Assembly: GCF_000703085.1 (NCBI RefSeq)
Contig: NZ_JNLL01000001.1
Coordinates: 806,001 to 870,000 of the forward strand
DNA: 64,000 nucleotides
Source of the DNA: Persephonella sp. KM09-Lau-8
Lineage (GTDB): Bacteria; Aquificota; Aquificia; Aquificales; Hydrogenothermaceae
Direction of reading: 5' to 3'
The translations under genes and the position numbers were made by a program. Below, piece by piece: positions 1 through 9,691 of this stretch. The notes under the pieces are model-generated. The model was not told the DNA's origin. It did not search any database and worked only from the letters and a program-made list of their open reading frames with translations. Every line of letters begins with the position of its first letter. Position 1 is the first letter of the stretch.

Positions 1-1515
1 GAAAGATATCTAAGAGAAGAAATAGTTCCTCGAATTCAGGAAGAGCTTGAGAAACATGGGATAAAAGCTGAAATCCAGTATAGAACAAAGCATATATACA
101 GCATTTACGAAAAAACCATAAGAAAAGGAGTTACTCTCAGTGATATATACGATATATACGGGATAAGGATAATAGTAGATTCTGTGAAAGAGTGTTATCT
201 AACACTGGGCTTAATCCATTCTATATGGTCGCCAGTTCCAGGAAGATTTAAGGATTATATATCCTTGCCAAAGTCAAATATGTATCAGGCATTACATACA
301 ACAGTAATTGGTCCCGGTGGTAAATTTGTTGAGATACAAATCAAAACAAAGCAGATGCATAAAATAGCAGAAGAAGGTATTGCAGCCCACTGGAGATACA
401 AAGGTGGAAAACATATATCAGAAAAAGACCTCCAATCATTTACCTGGCTAAGAAATATACTTGAATCAATAAAAGAAAATAGAAACTCCACGGAGATTAT
501 CTCTTCCGTAAAAGAAGACCTTTCAAATGAAGAAATTTTCGTATTTACTCCAAAAGGAGACCTGATTAAGCTACCTGCAGGGGCAACCCCTGTTGATTTT
601 GCTTATGCTATTCATACACAGGTTGGACATAAAACTGCCGGCGCCAAAGTAAACGGCCGAATGGTGCCATTAGACACAAAACTAAAAAGTGGTGATGTAG
701 TTGAAATAATAACAGCAAAATATCATAAACCAAGTAGAGACTGGCTGGATTTTGTTGTTACATCAAAAGCAAAAACCAATATAAAACAATATCTTTCAAA
801 GCTTGAAAGAAACAGATTAAGAAAGTTTGGGGAAAAACTTTTAGATAAATTTTTGAAAAAGTTAGGTAAGAAAACCTCTGAACTGACAGAAGAAGAAAAA
901 AACAAACTGCTTCAGAGGTTCAATTTCAAATCTTTTGATGATTTTATAATTGCTGTTGGTGAGGGCAAAATTTCTCCTAACAAAATTGTAAGAATTCTTA
1001 GAGGAGACAAAGAAAAAACAAAATCAGGTCAGCAACAAAAAACAAAAGTTGACAGGGATGTAACCATTGAGGTTGATGGAATATCAAATATTCTTTCTTC
1101 TATAGCAAAATGCTGCTGTCCAATTCCAGGTGATGATATAATCGGGGTAATAGTTAAAGGTAAAGGTATTTCCATACATCAGAGAAACTGCCCTAATGTT
1201 CAAAATATTTTAAAAGAAGAACCTGAAAGAACCATAAATGCCATCTGGGATGTAGAAAAAAGTAATCATCTATTCCCTGCATATCTGAGAATTATAACTG
1301 AAGACAAACCAGGAATACTTGCTGATGTTTCAAGCGCAATAGCATCAACAAAAACAAACATATCTGGTGCAAATATAAGGACACGTAGAGATGGAAAAGC
1401 TATTATTGATATGAAAGTTTCTGTTAAAAATTTAGATCATCTAAATAAGGTTTTAAAATCCGTCTCTTCAGTAAAAGGAGTAGATACTGTATCAAGAATA
1501 TGCAAAAAAAGATAA
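1..1515 (+). CDS. RelA/SpoT (p)ppGpp synthetase/hydrolase, 3' part
   Basis: This is a bifunctional stringent-response enzyme that makes and/or degrades (p)ppGpp. The frame is open from base 1, so the gene starts upstream and the N-terminal HD hydrolase domain is outside the window. Visible in order: the synthetase core (YDIYGIRIIV, then FKDYISLPK and YQALHTTV), a TGS domain (about bases 532-720, IFVFTPKGDLI), a Cys-rich stretch (CCCPIPGD, from about 1111) and a C-terminal ACT domain (about 1280-1510, EDKPGILADVSSAIA). This order is that of long RSH proteins. The GTG at 184 is internal and not the start. The stop abuts the stop of convergent plsY with no spacer. Confidence 0.95.
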   Translation, partial: ERYLREEIVPRIQEELEKHGIKAEIQYRTKHIYSIYEKTIRKGVTLSDIYDIYGIRIIVDSVKECYLTLGLIHSIWSPVPGRFKDYISLPKSNMYQALHTTVIGPGGKFVEIQIKTKQMHKIAEEGIAAHWRYKGGKHISEKDLQSFTWLRNILESIKENRNSTEIISSVKEDLSNEEIFVFTPKGDLIKLPAGATPVDFAYAIHTQVGHKTAGAKVNGRMVPLDTKLKSGDVVEIITAKYHKPSRDWLDFVVTSKAKTNIKQYLSKLERNRLRKFGEKLLDKFLKKLGKKTSELTEEEKNKLLQRFNFKSFDDFIIAVGEGKISPNKIVRILRGDKEKTKSGQQQKTKVDRDVTIEVDGISNILSSIAKCCCPIPGDDIIGVIVKGKGISIHQRNCPNVQNILKEEPERTINAIWDVEKSNHLFPAYLRIITEDKPGILADVSSAIASTKTNISGANIRTRRDGKAIIDMKVSVKNLDHLNKVLKSVSSVKGVDTVSRICKKR

Positions 1516-2112
1516 TTATTTATAAATAAATCTGTTTTCTGTTCCTTTCATTAATCTTTCTATATTTGAGGAATGTTTCATCACAATAATTAAAGATATA
1601 ATAAGGGCTGCCCATGTATAGTATAGATTTTGTTCAATAATTCCAAGCATTACCCATGAGAAAGAGGTTGCTATTATAGATGCCAGTGATACATAACCTG
1701 TAGCCAAAAATACACCCAGCCATAAAATAAAAGTTATTAAAGCAACTTTGACAGATAGGGCAATCAAAACTCCAAAACCGGTTGCGACACCTTTTCCACC
1801 TTTAAATTTCATAAAAACAGAAAAACAATGACCCACAACTGCCATAACAGCAACAAGGCCTATAAATTTAGGCTCAAAATGGAAGTAATCTTTAGCAAAA
1901 AATACAGGAATAAATCCTTTTAACAGGTCAAGAATAAGGACAAGAATTCCTGCCTTTTTACCTATAGTTCTTGTAACATTGGTGGCTCCAATATTTCCAC
2001 TACCTTCTTTAGTTATATCTTTACCAAAAAGTTTTCCTACAACATAACCAAAAGGTATTGAGCCAATAAGATATGTAAAAATCAGATATGCTATTTTCAT
2101 GCTTACTGCCAT
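1516..2112 (-). CDS. plsY: Glycerol-3-phosphate acyltransferase PlsY
   Basis: PlsY transfers acyl from acyl-phosphate to glycerol-3-phosphate, the first step of phospholipid synthesis, in the inner membrane. It is about 195 aa with several hydrophobic segments and the family signatures GSIPFGYVVGKLFG, EGSGNIGATN and FKGGKGVATG. The ATG at 2112 and the one four codons later (2100, MKIAYLIF) are both possible; the second gives the usual family N-terminus. The start overlaps the end of pgsA, so translation is probably coupled. It is the last gene of the minus-strand division/cell-wall operon. Confidence 0.95.
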   Translation of the reverse strand: MAVSMKIAYLIFTYLIGSIPFGYVVGKLFGKDITKEGSGNIGATNVTRTIGKKAGILVLILDLLKGFIPVFFAKDYFHFEPKFIGLVAVMAVVGHCFSVFMKFKGGKGVATGFGVLIALSVKVALITFILWLGVFLATGYVSLASIIATSFSWVMLGIIEQNLYYTWAALIISLIIVMKHSSNIERLMKGTENRFIYK

Positions 2113-2669
2113 GCTTTTTCTTTAATGAACATTTTAAGATAATCAAATCCTGAGTAGTAAGCAAGGATTATGGAAATCCATAAAATTATTATTCCTAACT
2201 GTTGCAGGTTTATACTAAGGAAAAATATTGCTAAAAGCTGGAAAGTTGTTTTAAGTTTTCCATAGTATGAGGCAGGCACCACTATTCCTTTATTTACCAT
2301 CACACTTCTAAACCATGTAACCATCATCTCCCTGAGAACAATCAGGAAAACTATATAAGTTGAGATTATTTGTTTTTCTACAAAAGCAACAAGGACAGAT
2401 AGGGTAAATATTTTATCAACTGCAGGGTCAAGGAGTTCCCCATGTTTTGTTACGTCCTGGGTCTTTCTTGCAATGATTCCATCAAGCCAGTCTGATAAAA
2501 CCGCTGCAATAACAAGAATTCCAGAGAGAAGATACATATCTTTAAGAATTGTATAAATCAAGACTGGCGTAATAGCCAGCCTTGAGATTGTTAAAAGATT
2601 GGCAATACTTATAGGTCTTATGTTCTTTATTATACTTGATGACTTACCTCTGTGGGCATCAACACTCAA
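2103..2669 (-). CDS. pgsA: CDP-diacylglycerol-glycerol-3-phosphate 3-phosphatidyltransferase
   Basis: PgsA makes phosphatidylglycerol phosphate from CDP-diacylglycerol and glycerol-3-phosphate in the membrane. It is 188 aa, with the CDP-alcohol phosphatidyltransferase signature D-x2-DG-x2-AR-x8-G-x3-D-x3-D visible as SDWLDGIIAR followed by GELLDPAVDK. Several hydrophobic segments are present. The annotated start is a TTG whose last bases overlap the TGA of ftsZ (TTGA), suggesting coupling. No nearby ATG in frame gives a complete protein. It is paired with plsY downstream. Confidence 0.93.
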   Translation of the reverse strand: MSVDAHRGKSSSIIKNIRPISIANLLTISRLAITPVLIYTILKDMYLLSGILVIAAVLSDWLDGIIARKTQDVTKHGELLDPAVDKIFTLSVLVAFVEKQIISTYIVFLIVLREMMVTWFRSVMVNKGIVVPASYYGKLKTTFQLLAIFFLSINLQQLGIIILWISIILAYYSGFDYLKMFIKEKAWQ

Positions 2670-3817
2670 TTAATACCACCACCTTTCCTTTTCCTGATGT
2701 AAGCAGGAATATCTAAGTCTTCATATTCTACCTCATTTATTATGTTTCCTGGAAGTGGTTCTTCTATTATTTCTTCCCTTTCTGCCTGAGGTGGTTGGGG
2801 TTTCCTAAGCTTTCTTTCTATTATTCTTTTTGTTTTTGGTTTTGATACTTCAGAAGGTCTTTCACTTTCGAAATCTGTTGCAACTACGGTTATTCTCATC
2901 TCATCCTCAAGGTTCTGATTAAGGGATGCTCCAAAGATAATATGTGCACTATCATGAGCCTGCTCTTTAATCTGTGCTATTGCATCCTCAACATCTGCAT
3001 AAGAGATGTCCATGCTTACCTCAACATTAACAAGCAATCTTCTTGCTCCATCAATAGAGACACCTTCAAGAAGTGGTGATGTGGTTGCGGACATAACAGC
3101 TTCTTCTATCTTGTTTTCTCCTCTTCCGGAGCCTACACCAATTAAAGCTTTTCCACCATTTTCCATAATTGTCTGGACATCAGCAAAGTCAACATTAATA
3201 AGCCCAGGAACAAGGATAAGGTCTGTAATCCCTCTAACTGCTTTATATAAGATACTATCAACCAGTTTAAAAGCTTCCTGGAATGTAAATCTTTTTCCTG
3301 CTATTGTTGTCAGCTTTTGGTTGTGGATAACAATATAGGTATCAACCACATCCTTTAGTTTTTGGAGGCCTTCCTCTGCAATCTGGGCTCTTCTGGGACC
3401 TTCAAAGTCGAATGGTTTTGTTACCACAGCCACAGTTAGAATGCCCATTTCTTTTGCAGCCTGAGCAATAACTGGTGAAGCTCCTGTTCCTGTTCCACCT
3501 CCAAGACCAGCTGCAATAAAAATCATATCAGCACCGTCTATGGCTTCCTTTATCTTATCCAGATTTTCTTTGGCAGCCTCTTCTCCTCTTTCAGGTTTTG
3601 AGCCTGCACCAAGACCTTTTGTGATATTTTCACCTATATGAATCTTATTAGGAACATCAAGGGAATCAAGATGCTGTTTATCAGTATTTACTATATATAA
3701 CTCAACATCCTGCAAACCTTCCTGATACATTCTGGCAACAGCATTACTGCCACCACCACCTACACCAAATACCTTAATTTTTGATGGGTTTTTTGAGTCA
3801 TAATTAAAATTTTCCAT
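2666..3817 (-). CDS. ftsZ: Cell division GTPase FtsZ
   Basis: FtsZ is the tubulin-like GTPase that forms the division ring. It is 383 aa. The N-terminal nucleotide fold is visible ([13 protein letters not shown] near residue 15), as is the GTP tunnel motif [10 protein letters not shown] (about 105-114). The C-terminal variable linker ends in a basic and aromatic tail ([11 protein letters not shown]), the usual FtsA-binding peptide. A clear AGGAGG precedes the ATG. It lies 18 bases downstream of ftsA. Confidence 0.98.
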   Translation of the reverse strand: MENFNYDSKNPSKIKVFGVGGGGSNAVARMYQEGLQDVELYIVNTDKQHLDSLDVPNKIHIGENITKGLGAGSKPERGEEAAKENLDKIKEAIDGADMIFIAAGLGGGTGTGASPVIAQAAKEMGILTVAVVTKPFDFEGPRRAQIAEEGLQKLKDVVDTYIVIHNQKLTTIAGKRFTFQEAFKLVDSILYKAVRGITDLILVPGLINVDFADVQTIMENGGKALIGVGSGRGENKIEEAVMSATTSPLLEGVSIDGARRLLVNVEVSMDISYADVEDAIAQIKEQAHDSAHIIFGASLNQNLEDEMRITVVATDFESERPSEVSKPKTKRIIERKLRKPQPPQAEREEIIEEPLPGNIINEVEYEDLDIPAYIRKRKGGGIN

Positions 3818-3835
3818 AACTAAAACCTCCTGTGG

Positions 3836-5083
3836 CTAAAAAATGCTTTTTATTTTTTCTATAAATGACCTTCCAAGGGCAAAAATATCAAATCCTGAGT
3901 TGTTAGAAACCACCGGAGCTTGCATAGAGGATAACGCCTTATTTTTTACAAACTGGAGCATACCAATGGAAGTTGAGTATTCTGGATAGGCAACTTTATC
4001 ACTGAAACCTGTATAATCCTTAGGTTTACCAATTCTAACATCTGTATTGAAGATACTTTCTGCCAGTTCTTTTATATAGAGTGTGTTTGCTACTCCTCCT
4101 GTTAAAACTATCCCTCCATTTAGTCTGTTTTCAAATCCCTGTTCTTCAAGGTGTGTTTTTACAAGGTCAAATATCTCAGAAAGTCTGGCTTCTATAGTAT
4201 CAATAAGCTCATAATGGTCAACATGAACAGGCTCTTCGCTACCTCTTGGATAAACTTCTATCATTTCTTCCTGTGCAACATCTGTTATTGCAGCTCCATA
4301 CTCTATTTTAAGAGATTCTGCTTCTTCTTTTGAGACTTTGAATCTGTGGGCGATATCCATTGTGATTTGATTTCCACCTACAGGAAGGGATTTTATATAT
4401 TCTATGCTTCCTTCTTTGTAAACAGCCATATCTGTGGTTCCGGCTCCTATATCCAGCACTACAATTCCCATCTCTTTCTCTTCAGGGTAAAGAACTGCCG
4501 TTGAAGATGCTATTGGATTGGCAACGAAATCTATAACTCTAAGGCCTGCGGCTTCTATAACTTTCTTCAGGTTAGTAAATGCATTAATCTTGTCAAGAAC
4601 TATATGGAATTTTGCCTCTATTCTGGATGCAACCAGTCCAACAGGGTCTATGACTTCATCTTCATCATCAAGTATATATTTTTGAGGTATTATATGGATT
4701 ACTTCTAAATTTTCCTTTTGTGGCTGGAGCTTGGAAGAAACCTTTTCTATTAACTGACTAATATCCATCTGGGTTATCATCTTTTGAGGAGTATTAAACT
4801 CTACCTTTTCACTGTCATTTCTACATTCAAGATGATATCCACTTACATTTGCAACCACACCACTGATTTTAATTCCTGAAATACTTTCAGCCATATCTAT
4901 TGCTTTTCTTATTGAGTTAATAACATCATTGGGTTTTGTAATAACTCCCTTTTCAATACCTTTTGATGGAACCTCCCCATGACCTACAATGTGCAAATCC
5001 CCTGATTCGTCTATATCCCCTACAAGGGCTGTTATTTTTGATGTTCCGATATCAAGGGCTACCACAATGTTTTGCTTCCCCAT
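3836..5083 (-). CDS. ftsA: Cell division protein FtsA
   Basis: FtsA is an actin-like ATPase that tethers FtsZ to the membrane. It is 415 aa and begins VVALDIGTSKITALVG (phosphate-1 motif). A second nucleotide motif VVLDIGAGTTDMAVY is near residue 210 and an adenosine motif GGIVLTGG near 325. The C-terminus ends in an amphipathic stretch (FIEKIKSIF) suited to membrane binding. A GAGGAG ribosome site precedes the ATG. It sits between ftsQ and ftsZ in the usual order. Confidence 0.97.
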   Translation of the reverse strand: MGKQNIVVALDIGTSKITALVGDIDESGDLHIVGHGEVPSKGIEKGVITKPNDVINSIRKAIDMAESISGIKISGVVANVSGYHLECRNDSEKVEFNTPQKMITQMDISQLIEKVSSKLQPQKENLEVIHIIPQKYILDDEDEVIDPVGLVASRIEAKFHIVLDKINAFTNLKKVIEAAGLRVIDFVANPIASSTAVLYPEEKEMGIVVLDIGAGTTDMAVYKEGSIEYIKSLPVGGNQITMDIAHRFKVSKEEAESLKIEYGAAITDVAQEEMIEVYPRGSEEPVHVDHYELIDTIEARLSEIFDLVKTHLEEQGFENRLNGGIVLTGGVANTLYIKELAESIFNTDVRIGKPKDYTGFSDKVAYPEYSTSIGMLQFVKNKALSSMQAPVVSNNSGFDIFALGRSFIEKIKSIF

Positions 5084-5084
5084 T

Positions 5085-5765
5085 TTATCTCCTCACTACT
5101 ACCATTGATTCAAAACTAAAATTAAGGTAAGAAAATTCAGAAATTCCTACCTTTTTAATAAATGTTTTGGCTCTTTCTATACTTTTTTCAAGATCTTTTG
5201 TGCTGAAAACCACAATTTTATTATCTGAGGTTTTGCAGGCTATCTGGCTTTTATACACATAAAATCTTTTTATATTAAGCAAATCCTGAAATTCTTCTTT
5301 TATCAAATCCACTTTTTGCAGTTTTTCTTTTTTTATAGTTTTATCATTATATACTATGATAGGAAGATTTTTTGTATATTTTTTACCATAATATTTTGGG
5401 TCTAATCTGACACCATCCTCATCAATTAGATACTGCTTTTTCTTGTAAGAGATAATTGCAAAAGGTTTTCTTTCAAGGACTATAAGGTCTATATTACCGA
5501 CAAATAATCTATTAATAGCTACTTCCTTTACAAAATTATATTTTTTAAGTTCTTTTTTTATTTTTTCTTTGTCTATAAAAAACCAGTTTTCTTTCTCAAA
5601 TATTTTTTTAATATCTTCTTTTGTGAATTTGTCTGTTCCTTTTACGTTTACCTGTTTTATCTCAAAAAATTCTTTTACATAAGGCAGTGTAGGAGAAAAT
5701 ACACCAAATGCCGCACACAAAATTATCCAGAATACTGCAAGTGTTATCTTTGCTTTCTTACTCAT
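5085..5765 (-). CDS. ftsQ: Cell division protein FtsQ/DivIB
   Basis: This is a bitopic division protein of the FtsQ-FtsB-FtsL complex. It is 226 aa with a short cytoplasmic N-terminus (MSKKAKIT), one transmembrane helix (about residues 7-25) and a POTRA-type domain right after it (FEIKQVNVKGTDKFTKEDIKKIF). Sequence conservation in this family is low, so position between ddl and ftsA, together with topology and the POTRA motif, supports the call. The start overlaps the end of ddl by 8 bases. Confidence 0.88.
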   Translation of the reverse strand: MSKKAKITLAVFWIILCAAFGVFSPTLPYVKEFFEIKQVNVKGTDKFTKEDIKKIFEKENWFFIDKEKIKKELKKYNFVKEVAINRLFVGNIDLIVLERKPFAIISYKKKQYLIDEDGVRLDPKYYGKKYTKNLPIIVYNDKTIKKEKLQKVDLIKEEFQDLLNIKRFYVYKSQIACKTSDNKIVVFSTKDLEKSIERAKTFIKKVGISEFSYLNFSFESMVVVRR

Positions 5766-6669
5766 CTAAAGCTCCTTTTATTATTTCCAGAACAAGCCTG
5801 TCAAAATCTATTCCTTTTGCAGCTGCTGCTTTTGGAACAAGGCTATGGTCTGTCATACCTGGAATTGTGTTTATTTCCAGTAAATAAGGGATTTCTTTTT
5901 CATCAAGCATATAGTCTATTCTTACGACTCCTCTGCATTCAAGCAGTTTATAAAGTTTTAGAGAATCTTCTTCCAGTCTTTTCCGTGTTTCCTCTTTCAT
6001 ATAAGGTGAGATTATATACTGGGTTTTTTCTGATAAATATTTGTTTTCAAAATCATAAAATCCTTCTTCAACTTTGATTTCGATAGGCTCTAAAACCTGT
6101 CCATTAAGAATTCCAACAGTGATTTCTCTGCCTTTTATATATTGTTCAATCAATACCTTTGGATCCAGTTCCAATGCTTTTTTAACTGCTTCTTTCAATT
6201 CTTCGTTATTATTAACTATAAAAACTCCTATTGATGAGCCTTCTGTGTCTGGTTTTACCACAACTGGAAACTGAAGATTAATCTGTTTTAGCTGGGAATT
6301 ATCCTCTATTAAAACCCAGTCTGGTGTATTTATTCCGTTAGCTCGGGCAATTTCTTTGGTCAGGTTTTTGTCAATGGCTATAGCACTGGCTTTAATAGGT
6401 GAGCCTGTGTATCTAAAACCAAGGGTTTCCAGGAAACCCTGTATTGCTCCATCTTCTCCACCTTTACCGTGAAGCATATTAAAAACAAGGTCTGGATTGT
6501 ATTCAAGCAAAGACTTTGTAAATTCTGGTGGATTGACAGGGTCAAAAACTTTGTAATTTAGAGATAATCTTTTCAGTGCTTCTTCAACTGCCTGCCCACT
6601 TTTTATTGATATTTCTCTTTCTGATGAAGACCCTCCGTATAATAGTGCTATTTTCAGCTTATTCAACAA
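5758..6669 (-). CDS. ddl: D-alanine--D-alanine ligase
   Basis: Ddl is an ATP-grasp ligase that makes D-Ala-D-Ala for peptidoglycan precursors. It is 303 aa. Seen: LYGGSSSEREISIKSG at the N-terminus, the H-G-K-GGEDG motif (NMLHGKGGEDGAIQG), the ATP-grasp PVVVKPDTEGSSIGV, the metal-binding YLLEINTIPGMT, and a final HSLVPKAA. These match the short DdlB form. It overlaps murB upstream by 11 bases and ftsQ downstream, in dcw order. Confidence 0.97.
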   Translation of the reverse strand: MLNKLKIALLYGGSSSEREISIKSGQAVEEALKRLSLNYKVFDPVNPPEFTKSLLEYNPDLVFNMLHGKGGEDGAIQGFLETLGFRYTGSPIKASAIAIDKNLTKEIARANGINTPDWVLIEDNSQLKQINLQFPVVVKPDTEGSSIGVFIVNNNEELKEAVKKALELDPKVLIEQYIKGREITVGILNGQVLEPIEIKVEEGFYDFENKYLSEKTQYIISPYMKEETRKRLEEDSLKLYKLLECRGVVRIDYMLDEKEIPYLLEINTIPGMTDHSLVPKAAAAKGIDFDRLVLEIIKGALDE

Positions 6670-7531
6670 TTTCTATTTCCCTTTCAAGTTTAATTTTGTA
6701 TAATTCCCCAATTCTTCTTTCGGCAGTCTGTATTAATTCCTTTAATTCTTTGAACTTTCCTCCACCGAAATTAACCAGAAAGTTGGCATGCTTGTCTGAG
6801 AAAGCAACATTTCCTATTCTGTATCCTTTTAGACCTGCCTTTTCAAGTAGATAACCTGCTGCATAGTTTGGTGGATTTTTGAAGGTTGAGCCAGATGTTG
6901 GTAGATTAAGTGGCTGTTTTTTGTTTCTTTCTTCAAGATGTTTTTTAATTATTTGGGTTATATTTCTGTCTGAAAGTTTTAGTTTTATTGTAGCTTCAAA
7001 AACAAAACCATTTTTCTGGAATGGAGAATGTCTGTATTTAAAGTCTATTTCCTCTCTTTTTAGTCTGTGGATATTCCCCTCTTTATCTATCCAGATTACC
7101 TCATGGATTATGTCTGCAATCTCGCTGCCGAAAGCTCCTGCATTCATAACAACTGCACCGCCAATTGTTGCAGGAATACCTGAAAGGTTCTCAAAGCCCT
7201 CAAGATTATATTTTTTGATTATTGAGTTTATTGTTTTAAAACTAACCCCTGCCTGTGCTTTGATATAAAAAAAGCCTTCTTTTTCTATGATTTCATATTT
7301 TTTTAAGTTTTTTGTTGAAACAAATATATGCTCTAAAATCCCATCGGAAAAAACGGTATTACTGCCAATACCTATTGGGAAAAAGGATTTGCCTGTATCT
7401 GTAGATAGTTTAATAAGGTCTATGATTTCCTGTTGGTTTTTAGGGAAATAAATTTTTCTGGCAGTACCACCTATTTTTATGGTGCAAAATTTTGATAAAT
7501 CGACATTTTCTTCAAACTCTATCCAGTTCAT
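6659..7531 (-). CDS. murB: UDP-N-acetylenolpyruvoylglucosamine reductase MurB
   Basis: MurB is an FAD enzyme that reduces UDP-GlcNAc-enolpyruvate to UDP-MurNAc. It is 290 aa, the short type II form. FAD-binding motifs are GIGSNTVFSDG and GIPATIGGAVVMNAGAFG; the catalytic-region sequence SGSTFKNP and the C-terminal FSDKHANFLVNFGG are present. The start overlaps the end of murG by 20 bases. murC, often found next to murB, is not between murG and murB here. Confidence 0.96.
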   Translation of the reverse strand: MNWIEFEENVDLSKFCTIKIGGTARKIYFPKNQQEIIDLIKLSTDTGKSFFPIGIGSNTVFSDGILEHIFVSTKNLKKYEIIEKEGFFYIKAQAGVSFKTINSIIKKYNLEGFENLSGIPATIGGAVVMNAGAFGSEIADIIHEVIWIDKEGNIHRLKREEIDFKYRHSPFQKNGFVFEATIKLKLSDRNITQIIKKHLEERNKKQPLNLPTSGSTFKNPPNYAAGYLLEKAGLKGYRIGNVAFSDKHANFLVNFGGGKFKELKELIQTAERRIGELYKIKLEREIEIVE

Positions 7532-8564
7532 AAAATATCTCTTTCAGTATTTTTTTTGCTGAATCAGGTATATATAAAGATTTTATCTCTTTTTGTATAT
7601 TTTTTGATAGTAAATCATTTATTTTCTCCTGCAGAGTTTCTATTGTTAACTGGTTTTCTCTTATTATATGGCACAGTCCTTTTTCTTCAATCCATTTTAC
7701 ATTGTAATACTGATGGTCTGAGGCGGCATAAGGATAAGGTATAAAAACTGCAGGTTTCCCAGCTGCAAGGATTTCATAAGTAGAGGCGGCACCTGAACGG
7801 GCAATAATAATATCTGATGCAGAATATAAAACCCCCATTCTGTCATAAAAATCAAAATATTTTATGTTGTCAGGAAGATTTTCAGGTTTTTTGAAATTTT
7901 TACCTCCTATCAGAATAAATTGCAGGTCTTTTCTGTCTTGTGCCAGCTTTATGGCATTTTCAGAAATCACTCTGGAACCCTGACTTCCACCAAAAACAAG
8001 AACGGTTTTTTTGTCAGGGATACTGATAATTTCTCGGGCTTTTTCTTGGGGAATTTTTAAATCCTCTAAAAGCTCCTGTCTCAGCGGCAAACCTGTTAAG
8101 ACTGTTTTCTTCTCTGGGAAATATTTTTTTGATACTTCAAATGTTATAAAGATTTTTTCCGCAAATAAGGACAGCAATTTGTTTGTATAAGATGGAATTG
8201 AGTTTTGTTCGTGTAAAAATAAAGGAACCTTACCTGCTGCAGCAAGTCCAAGGGGTAAAGAGGAATATCCACCAAAGCACAAAACAAAATCAGGTTTTTC
8301 CTTTTTGATTAATGACCTGATAAAAAGGGATGTTTTTAGCAGTTTTAGTGCTGATTTAACTGCATTTCTGGGATTTCTTCCTCTGACACCTTCTATATCA
8401 AAGAGATGTTTCTGTGAGGCTGGAAAATCTTTTTTGCTTTCTATGCCTTTTTTAGTGCCAAAATAAATCACCTGATAGCCATTATTTATAAGCTCTGTGG
8501 CTACTGAAACAGTAGGATAAAAATGTCCTCCTGTTCCGCCACCTGCTATAAAAACCTTTTTCAA
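7512..8564 (-). CDS. murG: UDP-GlcNAc:lipid I N-acetylglucosaminyltransferase MurG
   Basis: MurG converts lipid I to lipid II at the inner face of the membrane. It is a 350 aa GT-B glycosyltransferase. It begins with the glycine loop KKVFIAGGGTGGHFYP. Also present: LCFGGYSSLPLGLAA, the second glycine-rich loop VFGGSQGSRVISE, and the donor-binding ARSGAASTYEILAAGKPAVFIPYP. It overlaps ftsW by 4 bases. Confidence 0.97.
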   Translation of the reverse strand: MKKVFIAGGGTGGHFYPTVSVATELINNGYQVIYFGTKKGIESKKDFPASQKHLFDIEGVRGRNPRNAVKSALKLLKTSLFIRSLIKKEKPDFVLCFGGYSSLPLGLAAAGKVPLFLHEQNSIPSYTNKLLSLFAEKIFITFEVSKKYFPEKKTVLTGLPLRQELLEDLKIPQEKAREIISIPDKKTVLVFGGSQGSRVISENAIKLAQDRKDLQFILIGGKNFKKPENLPDNIKYFDFYDRMGVLYSASDIIIARSGAASTYEILAAGKPAVFIPYPYAASDHQYYNVKWIEEKGLCHIIRENQLTIETLQEKINDLLSKNIQKEIKSLYIPDSAKKILKEIFYELDRV

Positions 8565-9691
8565 CTGATTACTGACCTCTTGTATATACTTTTTTTAGGC
8601 TCTTTTGAAAGTCTCAGGAGTATTCCAGCAGATATTGCCATTATAAGCAAAGATGAACCTCCATAGCTAATAAACGGAAGTGTAAAACCTGTAGGTGGGA
8701 ATATGCTGGAATTTACTGCCATATGCATAAGTGCCTGCAGGACTATCAGATATGTTAATCCTACCCCTAAAATCTGGGAAAAAGTATCATCAAGGTCAAG
8801 GCTAATTTTGATTCCCCTGTATAAAATCACAAGGAATATTCCAATGATTAAAACAGCCCCGATAAAACCTGCCTCCTCTCCTATAAGGGCAAAAATGTAG
8901 TCTGTATGTATCTCAGGTAGATATTTTAGTTTCTGTGTTCCGCCACCTATTCCTTCACCTGTAAGCCCACCTTTTACGAAGGCAAGGATTGATTGAAACA
9001 CCTGATAACTTACACCTGAACGATTTGCTATAGGGTCAAGCATTGCCTCTATTCTTTTGTGGGCATAATGGGAAAACATTATCACATAAATAAAAATAGG
9101 AGTAGCTAAAACAGGGAAAACCATAACTTTTAAAGTTGATAATCTTGAACTGAACATAACAAGAAAGGTTAATACTGCTATAAATATGGCCGCACCTTTG
9201 TGTGGCTCAATCAGAATAAGAGCTATTACAACTGTCGGGAAAGATAATGCAACAAAGATAGCAGTCCAACTTTTCAAAAACTTCTCATCATTTTCCTTTC
9301 GGGAAATAAAATATGCTAAAAACAGGATTACGGATAACTTTGCAAGCTCAGAAGGTTGAAATCTGGCAAAACCAAGGTCAATCCATCTTTTGACTGATAA
9401 TCCATTTATACTGGCTGGCATTATAAGAACAATTACAAGTAATGCTATTGTAAGTAAGGCCAGAGGATAAGCAATCTTTTTCAGGGTTTCCACAGGGGTA
9501 AGGTATGCTCCTATCATTGCCACAAAACCAATAAACAGCCATATAACTTCCCGTTTCAGATATAGAAATGGGTCTTTATGGTTTATAAGAGAAGGTATTG
9601 ATGTGGCACTATAGACAAAGATAAGCCCTAAAATCATCAAAACAAAAAAGGCTATAAATAAAACTCTATCAAAATAAAAGTTTCTTATCAT
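8561..9691 (-). CDS. ftsW: SEDS glycosyltransferase FtsW
   Basis: FtsW is the septal SEDS peptidoglycan polymerase, a polytopic inner-membrane protein. It is 376 aa with about ten hydrophobic segments. SEDS motifs: KRWIDLGFARFQPSELAKL, the GEGIGGG region, LPEIHTDYIFALIGEEAGF and the C-terminal PPTGFTLPFISYGGSS. RodA is the alternative, but position between murD and murG favours FtsW. It ends exactly where the murG start overlaps. Confidence 0.93.
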   Translation of the reverse strand: MIRNFYFDRVLFIAFFVLMILGLIFVYSATSIPSLINHKDPFLYLKREVIWLFIGFVAMIGAYLTPVETLKKIAYPLALLTIALLVIVLIMPASINGLSVKRWIDLGFARFQPSELAKLSVILFLAYFISRKENDEKFLKSWTAIFVALSFPTVVIALILIEPHKGAAIFIAVLTFLVMFSSRLSTLKVMVFPVLATPIFIYVIMFSHYAHKRIEAMLDPIANRSGVSYQVFQSILAFVKGGLTGEGIGGGTQKLKYLPEIHTDYIFALIGEEAGFIGAVLIIGIFLVILYRGIKISLDLDDTFSQILGVGLTYLIVLQALMHMAVNSSIFPPTGFTLPFISYGGSSLLIMAISAGILLRLSKEPKKSIYKRSVIS